Source: Gemmatimonadota bacterium (GTDB lineage: Bacteria; Gemmatimonadota; Gemmatimonadetes; Gemmatimonadales; Gemmatimonadaceae). From it: a stretch of 12,690 bases of DNA. Positions 1 to 7,614 of the stretch are shown one piece after another; position 1 is the first letter of the stretch, and the number at the start of each line of letters is the position of its first letter. The translations under genes were made by a program, and so were the position numbers. The notes under the pieces are model-generated. The model was not told the DNA's origin. It did no database searches and saw nothing but the letters and a program-made list of their open reading frames with translations. The stretch spans positions 1 through 12,690 of the forward strand of contig PLMM01000369.1 in NCBI GenBank assembly GCA_003142495.1, in the 5' to 3' direction.

Positions 1-1337
1 CCGAACAACAGGAACGGGCGGAGATCGATGTGCCGCCCCTCGAGATGATCGTTGGCCCAGCACGGCGAGCGCGAGAGCGCGAGGGTCGGCTGCGCTACGA
101 AGCTGCGCGGATCGGCCCTCACGCGCTCCGCGTAAAGATCGCGATCCGCCTGCGACGCGTGCGGTCCGATCAACATGCCGTAGCCACCGCTCTCGTTCAC
201 CGACTTCACGACGAGCTTGTCGATGTTCGCGATGATATAGTCGAGCTCCTTCGGCCGCGTCGGCAGAAAGGTCGGCACGTTCGCGATGATCGGCTCTTCG
301 CCAAGATAATACTTGATGATCTGGGGCACGTACGCGTAGATCGCCTTGTCGTCGGCGACACCGGTGCCGATCGCGTTCGCCAGGCTCACGCGCCCGAGAC
401 GGTACGCCGCAACGAGCCCCGGCACGCCGAGCAGCGAGTCGCGGCGAAAGGTGAGCGGGTCGAGGAAGTCATCGTCGACACGGCGATAGATGACATCGAC
501 GCGCTTGCGCCCCTCCGTGGTGCGCATGAACACGCTCGCATCGTCGACGAAGAGGTCGGAGCCCTGCACGAGCTCCACGCCCATGGCCTTCGCGAGAAAG
601 GCGTGCTCGAAGTACGCGGAGTTGTACGCGCCAGGCGTGAGCAGCACGACCACCGGATCGTCCGCCGTGGGCGGCGCGATCGCGCGCAGCACGTCGAGCA
701 GATCCTGCGGATACCCTTCCACCGGCCGTACATCATAATCCTGAAAGAGCTGCGGCCACGTGCGCTTGAGCACGCGCCGATTCTCGACCACGTACGACAC
801 ACCCGACGGCGTGCGCAGATTGTCTTCCAGCACCATCAGCTCACCACTGCCATCGCGCACGAGATCGCTGCCGACGATGTGCGTGTACACGCCGAGCGGA
901 ACGTCGACCTGGCGGAACTCGCGACGGTAGCCGCGCGCGCCGAGCACGAGCTCGGGCGGGATCACGCCCGAGCGCAGGATGCGCTGGTCGTGATACACAT
1001 CGTGCAAAAAGAGATTGAGCGCGCGCACGCGCTGCTCGAGCCCACGCTCGATCTTCGTCCACTCATCCGCCTGGATGATCCGCGGAATGAGATCAAAGGG
1101 CATGATCTTCTCCACGCCCTCCGCGCCCTGATTCACCGCGAAGGTGATTCCGCGCACCCTGAACGACAGCTCCGCCGCGCGCTGACGTCGCGCAACGTCG
1201 GCGGAGCTCAGCGTCGCAAGGCGGCGCGCGAGCGTTGCGTAGTGCGGGCGCACAACGCCCGGCGCCTCGAACATCTCGTCCCAGAAAACGCCGGGATCGT
1301 AGTCGGGGACGACGCGCTCGGGCGCGGTGGCAGTCAT
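1..1337 (-). CDS. Circularly permuted type 2 ATP-grasp protein, C-terminus cut by window edge
   Basis: The 445 residues present match the circularly permuted ATP-grasp family (DUF404/DUF407), which is predicted to form amide bonds using ATP. The permutation is visible. The metal-binding half comes first, with EDNLRTPSG at residues 171-179, followed by VIYRRVDDDFLDP (282-294) and NAIGTGVADDKAIYAYVP (321-338). The glycine-rich nucleotide loop KSVNESGGYG (378-387) comes last, with K378 a likely ATP contact. No signal peptide or membrane segment is seen, so it is probably cytoplasmic. The ATG at 1337 overlaps the stop of the upstream transglutaminase gene as ATGA, implying translational coupling. 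The reading frame is still open at base 1; related proteins end soon after this point or continue into an alpha-E domain. The family assignment is strong, but the substrate is unknown for the family. Confidence 0.93.
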   Translation of the reverse strand, partial: MTATAPERVVPDYDPGVFWDEMFEAPGVVRPHYATLARRLATLSSADVARRQRAAELSFRVRGITFAVNQGAEGVEKIMPFDLIPRIIQADEWTKIERGLEQRVRALNLFLHDVYHDQRILRSGVIPPELVLGARGYRREFRQVDVPLGVYTHIVGSDLVRDGSGELMVLEDNLRTPSGVSYVVENRRVLKRTWPQLFQDYDVRPVEGYPQDLLDVLRAIAPPTADDPVVVLLTPGAYNSAYFEHAFLAKAMGVELVQGSDLFVDDASVFMRTTEGRKRVDVIYRRVDDDFLDPLTFRRDSLLGVPGLVAAYRLGRVSLANAIGTGVADDKAIYAYVPQIIKYYLGEEPIIANVPTFLPTRPKELDYIIANIDKLVVKSVNESGGYGMLIGPHASQADRDLYAERVRADPRSFVAQPTLALSRSPCWANDHLEGRHIDLRPFLLF

Positions 1338-2287
1338 TCGGGCACCATCTGCGCGTCGACGACCCAGGCGTCCTTCTTCGGCGCGAGCCGGCTCCCCGCA
1401 ATTCCCGTGTACGATCCCGACGTCGGCGCGACGTCGGCGTAGTCGCGGCCGACCGCGACGGTGATGTAGCTCATCCCCGGGAAGCGCTTGTGCGTCGGGT
1501 CGTACGCCATCGCGATCAGTCGCGCGGGATTCGCGGGATCGGGGAGAATCGCCTCGAACCACGCGTGCGGCGCGCCCTCGCCGAGCACATGGCCGGAGAC
1601 ATAGCGCGCGGGAACGCCGAGTGTGCGCAGCACGGCGATCGCGATGTGCGCGTAGTCCTGACAGACGCCGCCGCCGAGGTGGAGCGCCATTGCGGCCGGC
1701 GTCTGCACGCCGGTCTGGCCGTGCTGGTACTTGATCGCCCTGCTCGTCCACTCGCCCGCGAGAATCGCGAGCATCCACTGCCTGAGCCCGTGCGAGTTGA
1801 GCGGCACGATCGCCTCGGGCACCGGCGCGTGCGGGAGCGCGGCGAGGAGCGCGGCGCCGGCCTCGCGAATGCGATCGTTCGGCGCAGTGAGCGCGGTGGG
1901 CGCGAGGAAGGTGTCGACGGTCGCATTCGCGTGCAGCTGCTGCGCCACCGGCGGCGCCAGGCGATCCACCTCGAACTCCACCGAGAAGCGCACGGACTCC
2001 GACACGCGCGACGCGTGCACGCGACAGGCCCAGTTGCCGAAGCGGTCGGTCTCCCACGCCGTCACGACATCATCGGCACCCTCTACCGAGAGCTCGTGCG
2101 ACACGAGCTGCTGATCGCCGTACGTCACGGGCGGCACCATGATCAGGCGCTGCCTGATGTCGGTGACCGACGCGGTGTAGGAGTAGCGATACTCCTGCTG
2201 CACGTGATGACGCACGCGCGCGACGTCGCGCCAATCCGACGGAAGGGCAATCTTCGGACGGGCCTGCAGGACGGCATCGGCCGTCAC
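1334..2287 (-). CDS. Transglutaminase-like cysteine protease/ligase domain protein (second of pair)
   Basis: This 317-residue protein has an N-terminal beta-rich region (about 25-120) of the kind that precedes bacterial transglutaminase-like domains, followed by the papain-fold core. The expected triad is present: C209 in GGGVCQDYAH, H241 in GAPHAWFEA and D263 in AYDPTHKR. No signal peptide is seen, so it is probably cytoplasmic. The GTG start at 2287 overlaps the previous gene's TGA as GTGA, and its own TGA overlaps the ATG of the ATP-grasp gene, so the three genes form one coupled unit. Family members hydrolyse, transfer or form amide bonds. Next to a permuted ATP-grasp, this one is predicted to process or transfer the ligated product. 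Whether it acts as a peptidase or a transferase cannot be told from sequence. Confidence 0.92.
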   Translation of the reverse strand: MTADAVLQARPKIALPSDWRDVARVRHHVQQEYRYSYTASVTDIRQRLIMVPPVTYGDQQLVSHELSVEGADDVVTAWETDRFGNWACRVHASRVSESVRFSVEFEVDRLAPPVAQQLHANATVDTFLAPTALTAPNDRIREAGAALLAALPHAPVPEAIVPLNSHGLRQWMLAILAGEWTSRAIKYQHGQTGVQTPAAMALHLGGGVCQDYAHIAIAVLRTLGVPARYVSGHVLGEGAPHAWFEAILPDPANPARLIAMAYDPTHKRFPGMSYITVAVGRDYADVAPTSGSYTGIAGSRLAPKKDAWVVDAQMVPE

Positions 2288-3162
2288 CGCGCGCCGCTCT
2301 CCGCTCCCGAGACGCTGAGACCCGGAGGAGGAGGCACGAGACCATCGTCGGCGAGCTCAGGGTGCACCTCGTCCGCCCACACGGTCATGCGCTCGAGGCG
2401 GAGCGCACCGTACGATGTGGTCATTGCAACGTCCGCGGCGTCGCGGCCGTAGCCGATCACGACGCGGCCGATGCGCGGCACGTTGTGGCGTGCGTCAAAG
2501 GTGAACCAGCGCCCGCCAAGGAACGCCTCGAACCAGGCGTGAAAGTCCATCGCCCCTTCTACCACGCCAACAGCGATGTCAGGGAGATAACCGAAGGTGT
2601 AGCGCGCGGGGATGTTGAGCGCGCGACAAAAGGCGACCGCGAGCAGCGCGAAGTCGCGACAGACGCCGACTCGCCGCTGGTAGACGATGTTTGCCGTGAC
2701 GTCGGGCGAGCTGCTCCCGCCTTTGTACGAGATATTGGCGTGGATCCAGTCACACACGGCCTGCACCCGCTCCCAGCTCTGCGGCGTATTCCCGAACAGC
2801 TGCCACGCGTCGTTCGACAGAATGTCCGACTCCACATACCTGCTCGGCAGCGTGAACTGCAGCGCCTCGTCAGGGAGCTCGGCCACTGGCGTGAGCGGCG
2901 TGCCTGGATGCGTGGGATCCGGCTCATCGTCAACGTCGACGACGGCGTCGTAGCGAAGGGTGGTGATCCCCTCGGGGACGGTGAGCCGCCAGCAAGTGTT
3001 GCCGAAGGTGTCGTGGTACTCGCGGATGGCGAGTGCGGGATCGACCCAGCGCGACTCGTACACCGTGCGATGCGTGCCATCGGAGCGCGCGCGCACCAGC
3101 ATTACGGCCGGAACTGTCGACAGCGCCTCGTATTGGAATTCACAGCCGACCCGCACCCGCAT
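2284..3162 (-). CDS. Transglutaminase-like protein, first gene of the ATP-grasp cluster
   Basis: This 292-residue protein has an N-terminal beta-rich domain (about 1-115) and a transglutaminase-like core. The catalytic triad reads C168 in RRVGVCRDFA, H208 in MDFHAWFEAF and D223 in FTFDARHN. It is a paralogue of the next gene, but the flanking sequences differ clearly (RRVGVCRDF against GGGVCQDYAH), so the pair is not a recent duplication. No signal peptide or membrane helix is visible. The ATG at 3162 is supported by a GGAGG seven bases upstream. The gene ends in a GTGA overlap with the following gene. Having two such enzymes before a permuted ATP-grasp suggests two separate steps, for example transfer and hydrolysis; this is inference. 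Confidence 0.92.
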   Translation of the reverse strand: MRVRVGCEFQYEALSTVPAVMLVRARSDGTHRTVYESRWVDPALAIREYHDTFGNTCWRLTVPEGITTLRYDAVVDVDDEPDPTHPGTPLTPVAELPDEALQFTLPSRYVESDILSNDAWQLFGNTPQSWERVQAVCDWIHANISYKGGSSSPDVTANIVYQRRVGVCRDFALLAVAFCRALNIPARYTFGYLPDIAVGVVEGAMDFHAWFEAFLGGRWFTFDARHNVPRIGRVVIGYGRDAADVAMTTSYGALRLERMTVWADEVHPELADDGLVPPPPGLSVSGAESGAR

Positions 3163-3169
3163 GACGTTG

Positions 3170-3174
3170 CCTCC
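3170..3174 (-). promoter_or_regulatory. Ribosome binding site of the first transglutaminase gene
   Basis: A perfect GGAGG on the minus strand lies seven bases before the ATG at 3162 and fixes that start. It is one of the few clear Shine-Dalgarno sequences in the window; many neighbours use overlapping or poorly led starts. Confidence 0.75.
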
Positions 3175-3231
3175 GAAGGCTGTTCTCGTGTCGACGTGCG
3201 ATCGTTCAAGGCCGGCGGACGCGTCTTGCAG

Positions 3232-3259
3232 AGAATAGCGCCGAAGGGGTTGCCTTCAA
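3232..3259 (-). promoter_or_regulatory. Candidate sigma70-type promoter of the transglutaminase/ATP-grasp operon
   Basis: On the minus strand TTGAAG (3259-3254) and TATTCT (3237-3232) are separated by 16 bases, and each matches the consensus at 4 of 6 positions. It lies in the 146-base gap after the MFS stop and would give a leader of roughly 60 bases. A short inverted repeat, GAAGG-GGTTG-CCTTC (3243-3257), overlaps the -35 element. This rests on visual matching only. Confidence 0.35.
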
Positions 3260-3308
3260 CACTAACCAATTGGGCAGGATTCGCGCGCATGCGGCGGCCA
3301 CCGCGCTC

Positions 3309-4907
3309 TTAGTGCGCGTCGACCGGCCCGCTCATCGCCGTCGGCTTCCGCAGCACCAGCACCGCAGGCGCCACGCAGAGGAAACAGAGGAGAATCAGCA
3401 GCCACGAGTCGTTGTACGCGAGCATCGAGGCCTGCTTCTGCAGCGTGAGATCGAGCAGCGCGTATGCCGTCTGCTGCGCCTGGAGAATCGAGCTGCCGTG
3501 CGCCACGAGATTTGCGACCGTCCCCGCGTAGCGCTGATCGAAGGCCGGGTTTCCGGCAAAGAAGTTCGTGGCGAGATCGGCGCGGTGATACTGCACGTGC
3601 CTCGTGAGATACGTGCTCAGCACCGCGATTCCGAACGATCCGCCCAGTTGGCGCGAGAGATTGATCAACCCCGATGCCTGCTGCGCCTCGCTCGACTTCA
3701 AGCTGCCGAACGCCGCGTTGTTGATCGGCGTGAAGAGCAGTCCCATCGCCGCGCCGCGAACGATCAGCGCAATGCGCGCGTCGCCCTCGCCGGCAGCGGT
3801 AGTGAGGTGGCCGAGGATCCACATCGAGACGCTGAAGGCGACGACGCCGGCGATGATGAGATAGCGCGCGTCGACGAGCGGCGTCCTGCCGCTGAGCAGC
3901 TTGCCGCACACCACCGCCATCACGGCGGTCGCGAGTCCGCCGGGAAGCATCGTGAGTCCGGTCTCCGTCGGCGTGAAGCCGAGCACTCCCTGCGTGAAGA
4001 GCGGAAAGAGAAAGGTGCCGCCGTACAAACCGAAGCCGAGCACCACAAACAGGAAGATCGACGCCGAGAGATCGCGATTGTGCAGCACGCGGAAGTTGAT
4101 GACTGGATGCTTGTTGCGCGGCGTGAGCTCCCACCAGACCATCGTGACCAGACAGATCGCCGAGACGAGCGACAGCTGCAGGATGAAATCGTCGGCGAAC
4201 CAGTCGTTGCGATTCCCTTCTTCGAGCACGTACTGGAGCGAGCCGATGCCGACGATGAGGAGCGCGATGCCGAGCCAGTCGACCGGATCGATGCGGCGCG
4301 CGCCCTCAGGATCCTTGAGAAACGACGTCACGAGAAACGTCGACAGAATTCCGATCGGGATGTTGATGAAGAAGCACCAGTTCCACGTGTAGTTGTCGGT
4401 AATCCATCCACCGAGTGTGGGACCGAGTGTCGGCGCGACGATGATGCCGAGCAGGAAGATGGCCTGCACCATTCCCTGTTGCTCGCGAGGAAAGATCTGT
4501 CGGATCGTCGCCTGCGCGGTGGAGAGAAGCGCTGCGCCACCCGCACCCTGCAGCAGTCGCCAGACCACGAGCTCGCTCAGGCTGTGCGAGGTGCCGCACA
4601 GGAACGAAGCGACGATGAAGAGCAGGATCGAGAAGGTGAGGTAGTTGCGACGACCGAAGCGCTCCGTGAAGAACGCAGTCATCGGGAGCACGACGACGTT
4701 AGCGAGGATGTACGAGGTGCTCACCCATGCGATCTCCTCGGTCGTCGCGCCGAGATTTCCCGCCATCTGCGGGAGCGAGACGTTGATGATCGTGGTGTCG
4801 AGCACTTCCATCATGGCGGCCGTGATGAGGCCGAGGAGGATGAGCCAGCGATAGGGGACGCCTTGGTCGCTGTTGTCTACGGGAGCGGGAGCAAGCTGTG
4901 AGGCCAC
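3309..4907 (-). CDS. DHA2-family MFS drug:proton antiporter (EmrB/QacA type, 14 helices)
   Basis: A 532-residue polytopic inner-membrane protein of the length usual for 14-helix EmrB/QacA exporters, which expel lipophilic drugs or metabolites in exchange for protons. Helix 1 carries the DHA2 signature LDTTIINVSLPQM (36-48) with an acidic D37. The helix 2-3 loop has the motif A remnant TERFGRR (81-87). The antiporter motif C is GPTLGGW (162-168), followed by the EmrB-like FINIPIG (180-186). The GTG at 4907 is chosen because it leaves about 20 cytoplasmic residues before helix 1. A TTG at 4940 is also in frame, and neither has a good Shine-Dalgarno. The open frame continues upstream to 5360, but that part is antisense to another gene. 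No EmrA-type adaptor is adjacent. It is divergent from the 5097 gene and separated from the transglutaminase operon by 146 bases. Confidence 0.93.
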   Translation of the reverse strand: MASQLAPAPVDNSDQGVPYRWLILLGLITAAMMEVLDTTIINVSLPQMAGNLGATTEEIAWVSTSYILANVVVLPMTAFFTERFGRRNYLTFSILLFIVASFLCGTSHSLSELVVWRLLQGAGGAALLSTAQATIRQIFPREQQGMVQAIFLLGIIVAPTLGPTLGGWITDNYTWNWCFFINIPIGILSTFLVTSFLKDPEGARRIDPVDWLGIALLIVGIGSLQYVLEEGNRNDWFADDFILQLSLVSAICLVTMVWWELTPRNKHPVINFRVLHNRDLSASIFLFVVLGFGLYGGTFLFPLFTQGVLGFTPTETGLTMLPGGLATAVMAVVCGKLLSGRTPLVDARYLIIAGVVAFSVSMWILGHLTTAAGEGDARIALIVRGAAMGLLFTPINNAAFGSLKSSEAQQASGLINLSRQLGGSFGIAVLSTYLTRHVQYHRADLATNFFAGNPAFDQRYAGTVANLVAHGSSILQAQQTAYALLDLTLQKQASMLAYNDSWLLILLCFLCVAPAVLVLRKPTAMSGPVDAH

Positions 4908-5096
4908 GTCGTCCGAATCGAAGAGGGTTGTGGGGGTCAACGCGCGGAGGGCGGCCGTAAGTTCCTGACCGGCCAGTACTGCGGCACAAAGACTCCGCCG
5001 GACTCTCGCCCTCCGCCAGCGGCTCTTCACCCCCCGATGGTGGTCGCCGGCCGCCCAGAGGTTCACTCCCGCCAGACAGGTGCATAACGTCCCCCC
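4908..5096. other. Divergent intergenic region between the MFS and secreted-protein genes
   Basis: These 189 bases must hold the promoters of two divergent units. An 8-base palindrome, CAGTACTG, sits at 4974-4981, roughly in the middle and about 70 bases before the MFS start, where a repressor of the exporter could bind. On the MFS side a TTGACC lies at 4940-4935 but no convincing -10 follows it. No LytTR-type direct repeat was recognised. No coding sequence is supported here. Confidence 0.4.
5061..5088 (+). promoter_or_regulatory. Candidate promoter of the plus-strand operon, possibly giving a leaderless transcript
   Basis: A -10-like CATAAC (5083-5088), preceded by TG in TGCATAAC as in an extended -10, lies 16 bases after a weak GTTCAC (5061-5066). 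Transcription would start about 7-8 bases later, at or next to the GTG at 5097. The bases just before that GTG are CCCCCC, with no Shine-Dalgarno. Visual match only. Confidence 0.3.
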
Positions 5097-5960
5097 GTGC
5101 GCAAAATCTTCGTAGCTCTCGTCGCGTTGGCCGGTGCCGTCGTCCCAGCCGCGCGAGCCCAGTGTCGCCCCGGCCCCAACAGCAACGAGGCCAAGCTCCT
5201 GGCATTCTACTCGGTGCCGATCACCTTCTCGGCGCTCGACGCGCCGAATCACGAATCGGCGTGGCACATCGAGATCCAGGCGGAGGTCTCCCCGGTGCCA
5301 ACGCCGGACCCGTCGATCGAGCATGCGAGCGAATGCTTCGTGGCGAGCGCCAAGCAGCACTCACGGCTCACGAGCGTCTTCGCCCGGCCGCGGGTGCTCG
5401 TCACCCTCCCGCTCGGCCTCGCGATCGAGGCGAGCTACATCCCGCCCGTGCGGGTCGGCGACGCGCTTCCGAATCTCGGGAGCGCGGCGCTCTCCGAGAC
5501 GGTGCCCCTCGCGGGATTCGGCCCCTTCGGCTCGAGCGCGGTCATGGTGCGCGCCGACGGCACGATCGGCCACGTGCGCGGCCCGATCACCTGCGCGCAG
5601 TCCTCGCTCCAGCAAAGCGAGCCTGACAGTGCGTGCTACGGCGATCGTCCCTCGAACGACACCTTCTCGCCGACAATGTTCGGGATCGAGGGCGTGTACG
5701 GCGTGAAGAGCCGCGGCGGGCGCTTCGAGTTCTTCGCGGGCACGGGAATGACGTGGCTGCGTCCCCGATTCGAGGTCGGCTTCACGAATCTCGACGGTGT
5801 GCTCGACAACACGCGCGTCGAGGTCAACCTCGAGCGCTGGTCGGTGCTCGGTGGCGCGACCCTCAACCTCCCGGCGCGATTTGCGCTCACCACTGAGGTC
5901 TATTCCGTACCGAAGGACGTCACGACCTGGCGGCTGGCCGCCAGCTATCGGCTCCACTAA
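5097..5960 (+). CDS. Secreted beta-rich protein, probable outer-membrane barrel of unknown family
   Basis: This 287-residue protein begins with a clear signal peptide: MRKIF, a hydrophobic core to about residue 17, and cleavage probably after ARA (residue 21). The mature part has alternating hydrophobic strands, for example PRVLVTLPLGLAIEASY (98-114), GRFEFFAGTGMTWLRPRFEV (208-227) and WSVLGGATLNL (248-258). It ends in strand-like WRLAASYRLH with aromatic residues near the C-terminus, which suits an outer-membrane barrel. Four cysteines (C23, C80, C166, C180) could form disulfides. I do not recognise a named family. The GTG at 5097 is the start that gives an intact signal peptide. It is the first gene of an overlapping four-gene unit and its TAA shares a base with the next ATG, so it may be an envelope component linked to the kinase pair. 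A soluble periplasmic beta protein is the alternative. Confidence 0.8.
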   Translation: MRKIFVALVALAGAVVPAARAQCRPGPNSNEAKLLAFYSVPITFSALDAPNHESAWHIEIQAEVSPVPTPDPSIEHASECFVASAKQHSRLTSVFARPRVLVTLPLGLAIEASYIPPVRVGDALPNLGSAALSETVPLAGFGPFGSSAVMVRADGTIGHVRGPITCAQSSLQQSEPDSACYGDRPSNDTFSPTMFGIEGVYGVKSRGGRFEFFAGTGMTWLRPRFEVGFTNLDGVLDNTRVEVNLERWSVLGGATLNLPARFALTTEVYSVPKDVTTWRLAASYRLH

Positions 5961-6340
5961 TGGACGCGCCGTGGCCGGTCGTCCGGCGCTTGGGATGGGT
6001 GCGCACGTCGGAGCTGGGGCTGGGCGCGATCTTCGTGGCGGCGGGGGTCGTGAAGGCCGCCGGCTTTCCCTTCATGGTCGAGCTGTTCGCGAGCCTGGGC
6101 TTCGGCCAGTGGCTGCGCTACGTGACGGCGCTGGTCGAGCTGACCGGCGGCGCGCTGCTGCTCAGCGGGCGGCTGCAGTATCTCGCGGCGCTGGCGCTCG
6201 CCGTGATCATGGTGGGCGCAACCGATGCGAGCGTCGTGGTTTTCGATCGCTCGCCGATTCCGCCGTTCCTCACACTGATCGCGCTGCTCGTGGTCGCATG
6301 GATGCGGCGCCCTTCCGGTGAGAGCGCTCGAAGGCAATGA
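5960..6340 (+). CDS. DoxX-like four-helix membrane protein
   Basis: A 126-residue inner-membrane protein with four predicted helices, at about 19-36, 53-70, 73-92 and 101-116. It resembles the DoxX/DoxX-like family. The typical pattern is visible: GLGAIFVAAGVVKAAGFP (20-37) at helix 1, then an acidic residue followed by a glycine pair in VELTGGALLLSG (59-70) at helix 2. Members are small quinone- or redox-linked membrane proteins whose roles are mostly unclear. The ATG overlaps the preceding stop as TAATG, and the stop overlaps the kinase ATG as ATGA, so translation is probably coupled on both sides. No separate ribosome binding site is visible. The link to the downstream kinase suggests a membrane partner or a signal source, but this is inference. 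Confidence 0.8.
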   Translation: MDAPWPVVRRLGWVRTSELGLGAIFVAAGVVKAAGFPFMVELFASLGFGQWLRYVTALVELTGGALLLSGRLQYLAALALAVIMVGATDASVVVFDRSPIPPFLTLIALLVVAWMRRPSGESARRQ

Positions 6341-7614
6341 TGTTGCCCATGGAAATGGCACGACCGGCGATCGAGGTTCAGCGCGAGCGCGCGGAGCGGC
6401 TGCTCAACGGCGTGCGCGCCGCGGTGCTGCTGTCGCTCGCGCTGACGGCGCTGCTCTATGGCCCGCACATTCCAGTGACTGTGCAGCGGGCGAACTGGGC
6501 GGTGCTGATTCCGACGCTCGCGTGGTCGCTCGCGCAGTTCTGGCTCGACGAGCATCGCCATTTGCGCGACAAGCCCCTGCCGCAGTGGGTCGCGATCGTG
6601 AATCCGCTCGTCGACATCACGGCCGTGACGGCGATCCTCGCGGGGTACAGCTTTGCGGAGCCGAGCGCGCTGGCGCTCAAGTCGCCGATCTTCCTTGCGT
6701 ACTTCGTGATTCTCGCCGCGCGCCCGATCGCGTCGTCGACGCGCAAGGCGGCCGCGGCGGCGACGCTCGTGGTGGTGGAATACGGCGTGCTCGTGTCCGT
6801 GCTGCTGCTGAGCGGACGCGTGCCGATGACGGACAGCCCGATCATCGCGAGCGGGAGTGCGGCGGTGTCCTTCCTCGACGAGGGCGCGAAGCTGCTGCTC
6901 CTCGTCGTCGCCGGGGCGATCGCGACGTACGCGACGTCGTGGCACGAGCGGCTCGCGGAGACGTACTATCGCGAGTCGCAGGAGCGCGAGGATCTTCGCG
7001 TGGCACTCGCCCAGGCGCAGCTGCGAAGCCTGCGGCTACAGCTCAATCCGCACTTTCTCTTCAACACGATGAACGGCATCGTCGCGCTGATCTCGAGCGA
7101 CGCGCGATCGGCCGAGCGGATGCTGACCGGGCTAAGCGACTTCCTGCGCCTCTCGTTGCACAACGCGGGCGAACAGGAGGTTCCGATCGAGCGCGAGATT
7201 CAGCTACTCGAGCGCTACGTGATGATCCAGCAGCTGCGTTTCCAGGATCGCCTCAAGATCTCGATCTCGATCGATCCCGCGGCCACTCGCGCGCTCGTGC
7301 CGAATCTGCTGCTGCAGCCGCTCGCGGAGAATTCGATTCGGCACGGACTGAGCCCGCGCGCGTGCGGTGGGAAGCTGGAGATTCAGGCGCAGCGCGTCGG
7401 CGACACGGTGCAGCTGGCGGTGATCGATGACGGCGTGGGGTACGAGCTCTCGGGGCCGAACGAGCTGCCGAAGGGGATTGGCTTGAGCAACATCCGCGAG
7501 CAGCTGGAGCGACTGTATGGCGACCTGCATACCTTCGAGGTGACGACCGCGCCCAACGCGGGCTTCGCGGTTCGCATCTCGATTCCGTATCACACTGGAG
7601 AGGATCTGTCGTGA
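6337..7614 (+). CDS. LytS/YehU-type sensor histidine kinase with six N-terminal helices
   Basis: A 425-residue inner-membrane sensor kinase of the His_kinase (LytS/AlgZ/BtsS) family, expected to autophosphorylate and pass phosphate to the next gene's product. The N-terminal half is almost all membrane, with about six helices between residues 26 and 200. It has no sizeable periplasmic loop, and no PAS, GAF or HAMP domain is seen. A short linker leads to the phosphoacceptor motif LQLNPHFLFNTMN (234-246), with H239. The ATPase part has the N box LLLQPLAENSIRHG (324-337) with N332, DDGVG (364-368) and GIGLSNIREQL (380-390). The ATG at 6337 overlaps the DoxX stop; ATG 6340 or 6349 are possible alternatives, and GAAGG just upstream fits either of the first two. 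The signal is unknown; ligand sensing within the membrane is likely. Confidence 0.95.
   Translation: MMLPMEMARPAIEVQRERAERLLNGVRAAVLLSLALTALLYGPHIPVTVQRANWAVLIPTLAWSLAQFWLDEHRHLRDKPLPQWVAIVNPLVDITAVTAILAGYSFAEPSALALKSPIFLAYFVILAARPIASSTRKAAAAATLVVVEYGVLVSVLLLSGRVPMTDSPIIASGSAAVSFLDEGAKLLLLVVAGAIATYATSWHERLAETYYRESQEREDLRVALAQAQLRSLRLQLNPHFLFNTMNGIVALISSDARSAERMLTGLSDFLRLSLHNAGEQEVPIEREIQLLERYVMIQQLRFQDRLKISISIDPAATRALVPNLLLQPLAENSIRHGLSPRACGGKLEIQAQRVGDTVQLAVIDDGVGYELSGPNELPKGIGLSNIREQLERLYGDLHTFEVTTAPNAGFAVRISIPYHTGEDLS
7597..7603 (+). promoter_or_regulatory. Ribosome binding site of the LytTR regulator inside the kinase gene
   Basis: GGAGAGG lies seven bases before the GTG at 7611, inside the last codons of the kinase gene. 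It supports the GTG start and the GTGA overlap. Confidence 0.6.

Noticed and set aside
30..2452. Two long plus-strand open frames (30-1442 and 1235-2452) opposite the ATP-grasp and transglutaminase genes.
   Set aside because: Low-complexity Arg/His/Ala-rich translations with no motif; the minus strand carries complete catalytic motifs in the same interval.
3270..4901. Long plus-strand open frame (543 codons) opposite the MFS exporter.
   Set aside because: Its translation is a run of Arg, Glu, Asp and Ala with no fold-like pattern. It is the complement of a well-supported transporter and stays open because of GC-rich codon use.
4908..5096. LytTR binding sites (paired imperfect direct repeats) for autoregulation.
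   Set aside because: No pair with the expected half-site and spacing was found by eye; a motif scan with real background statistics would be needed to claim one.
4908..5360. N-terminal extension of the MFS gene up to an upstream start at 5360.
   Set aside because: It would add about 150 charged, Arg-rich residues before helix 1 and run antisense through the signal-peptide gene at 5097.
6318..7430. Alternative 370-codon plus-strand frame overlapping the kinase gene.
   Set aside because: Composition is Arg/Ala/Gly-rich without domains; the other frame gives a textbook LytS-type kinase.
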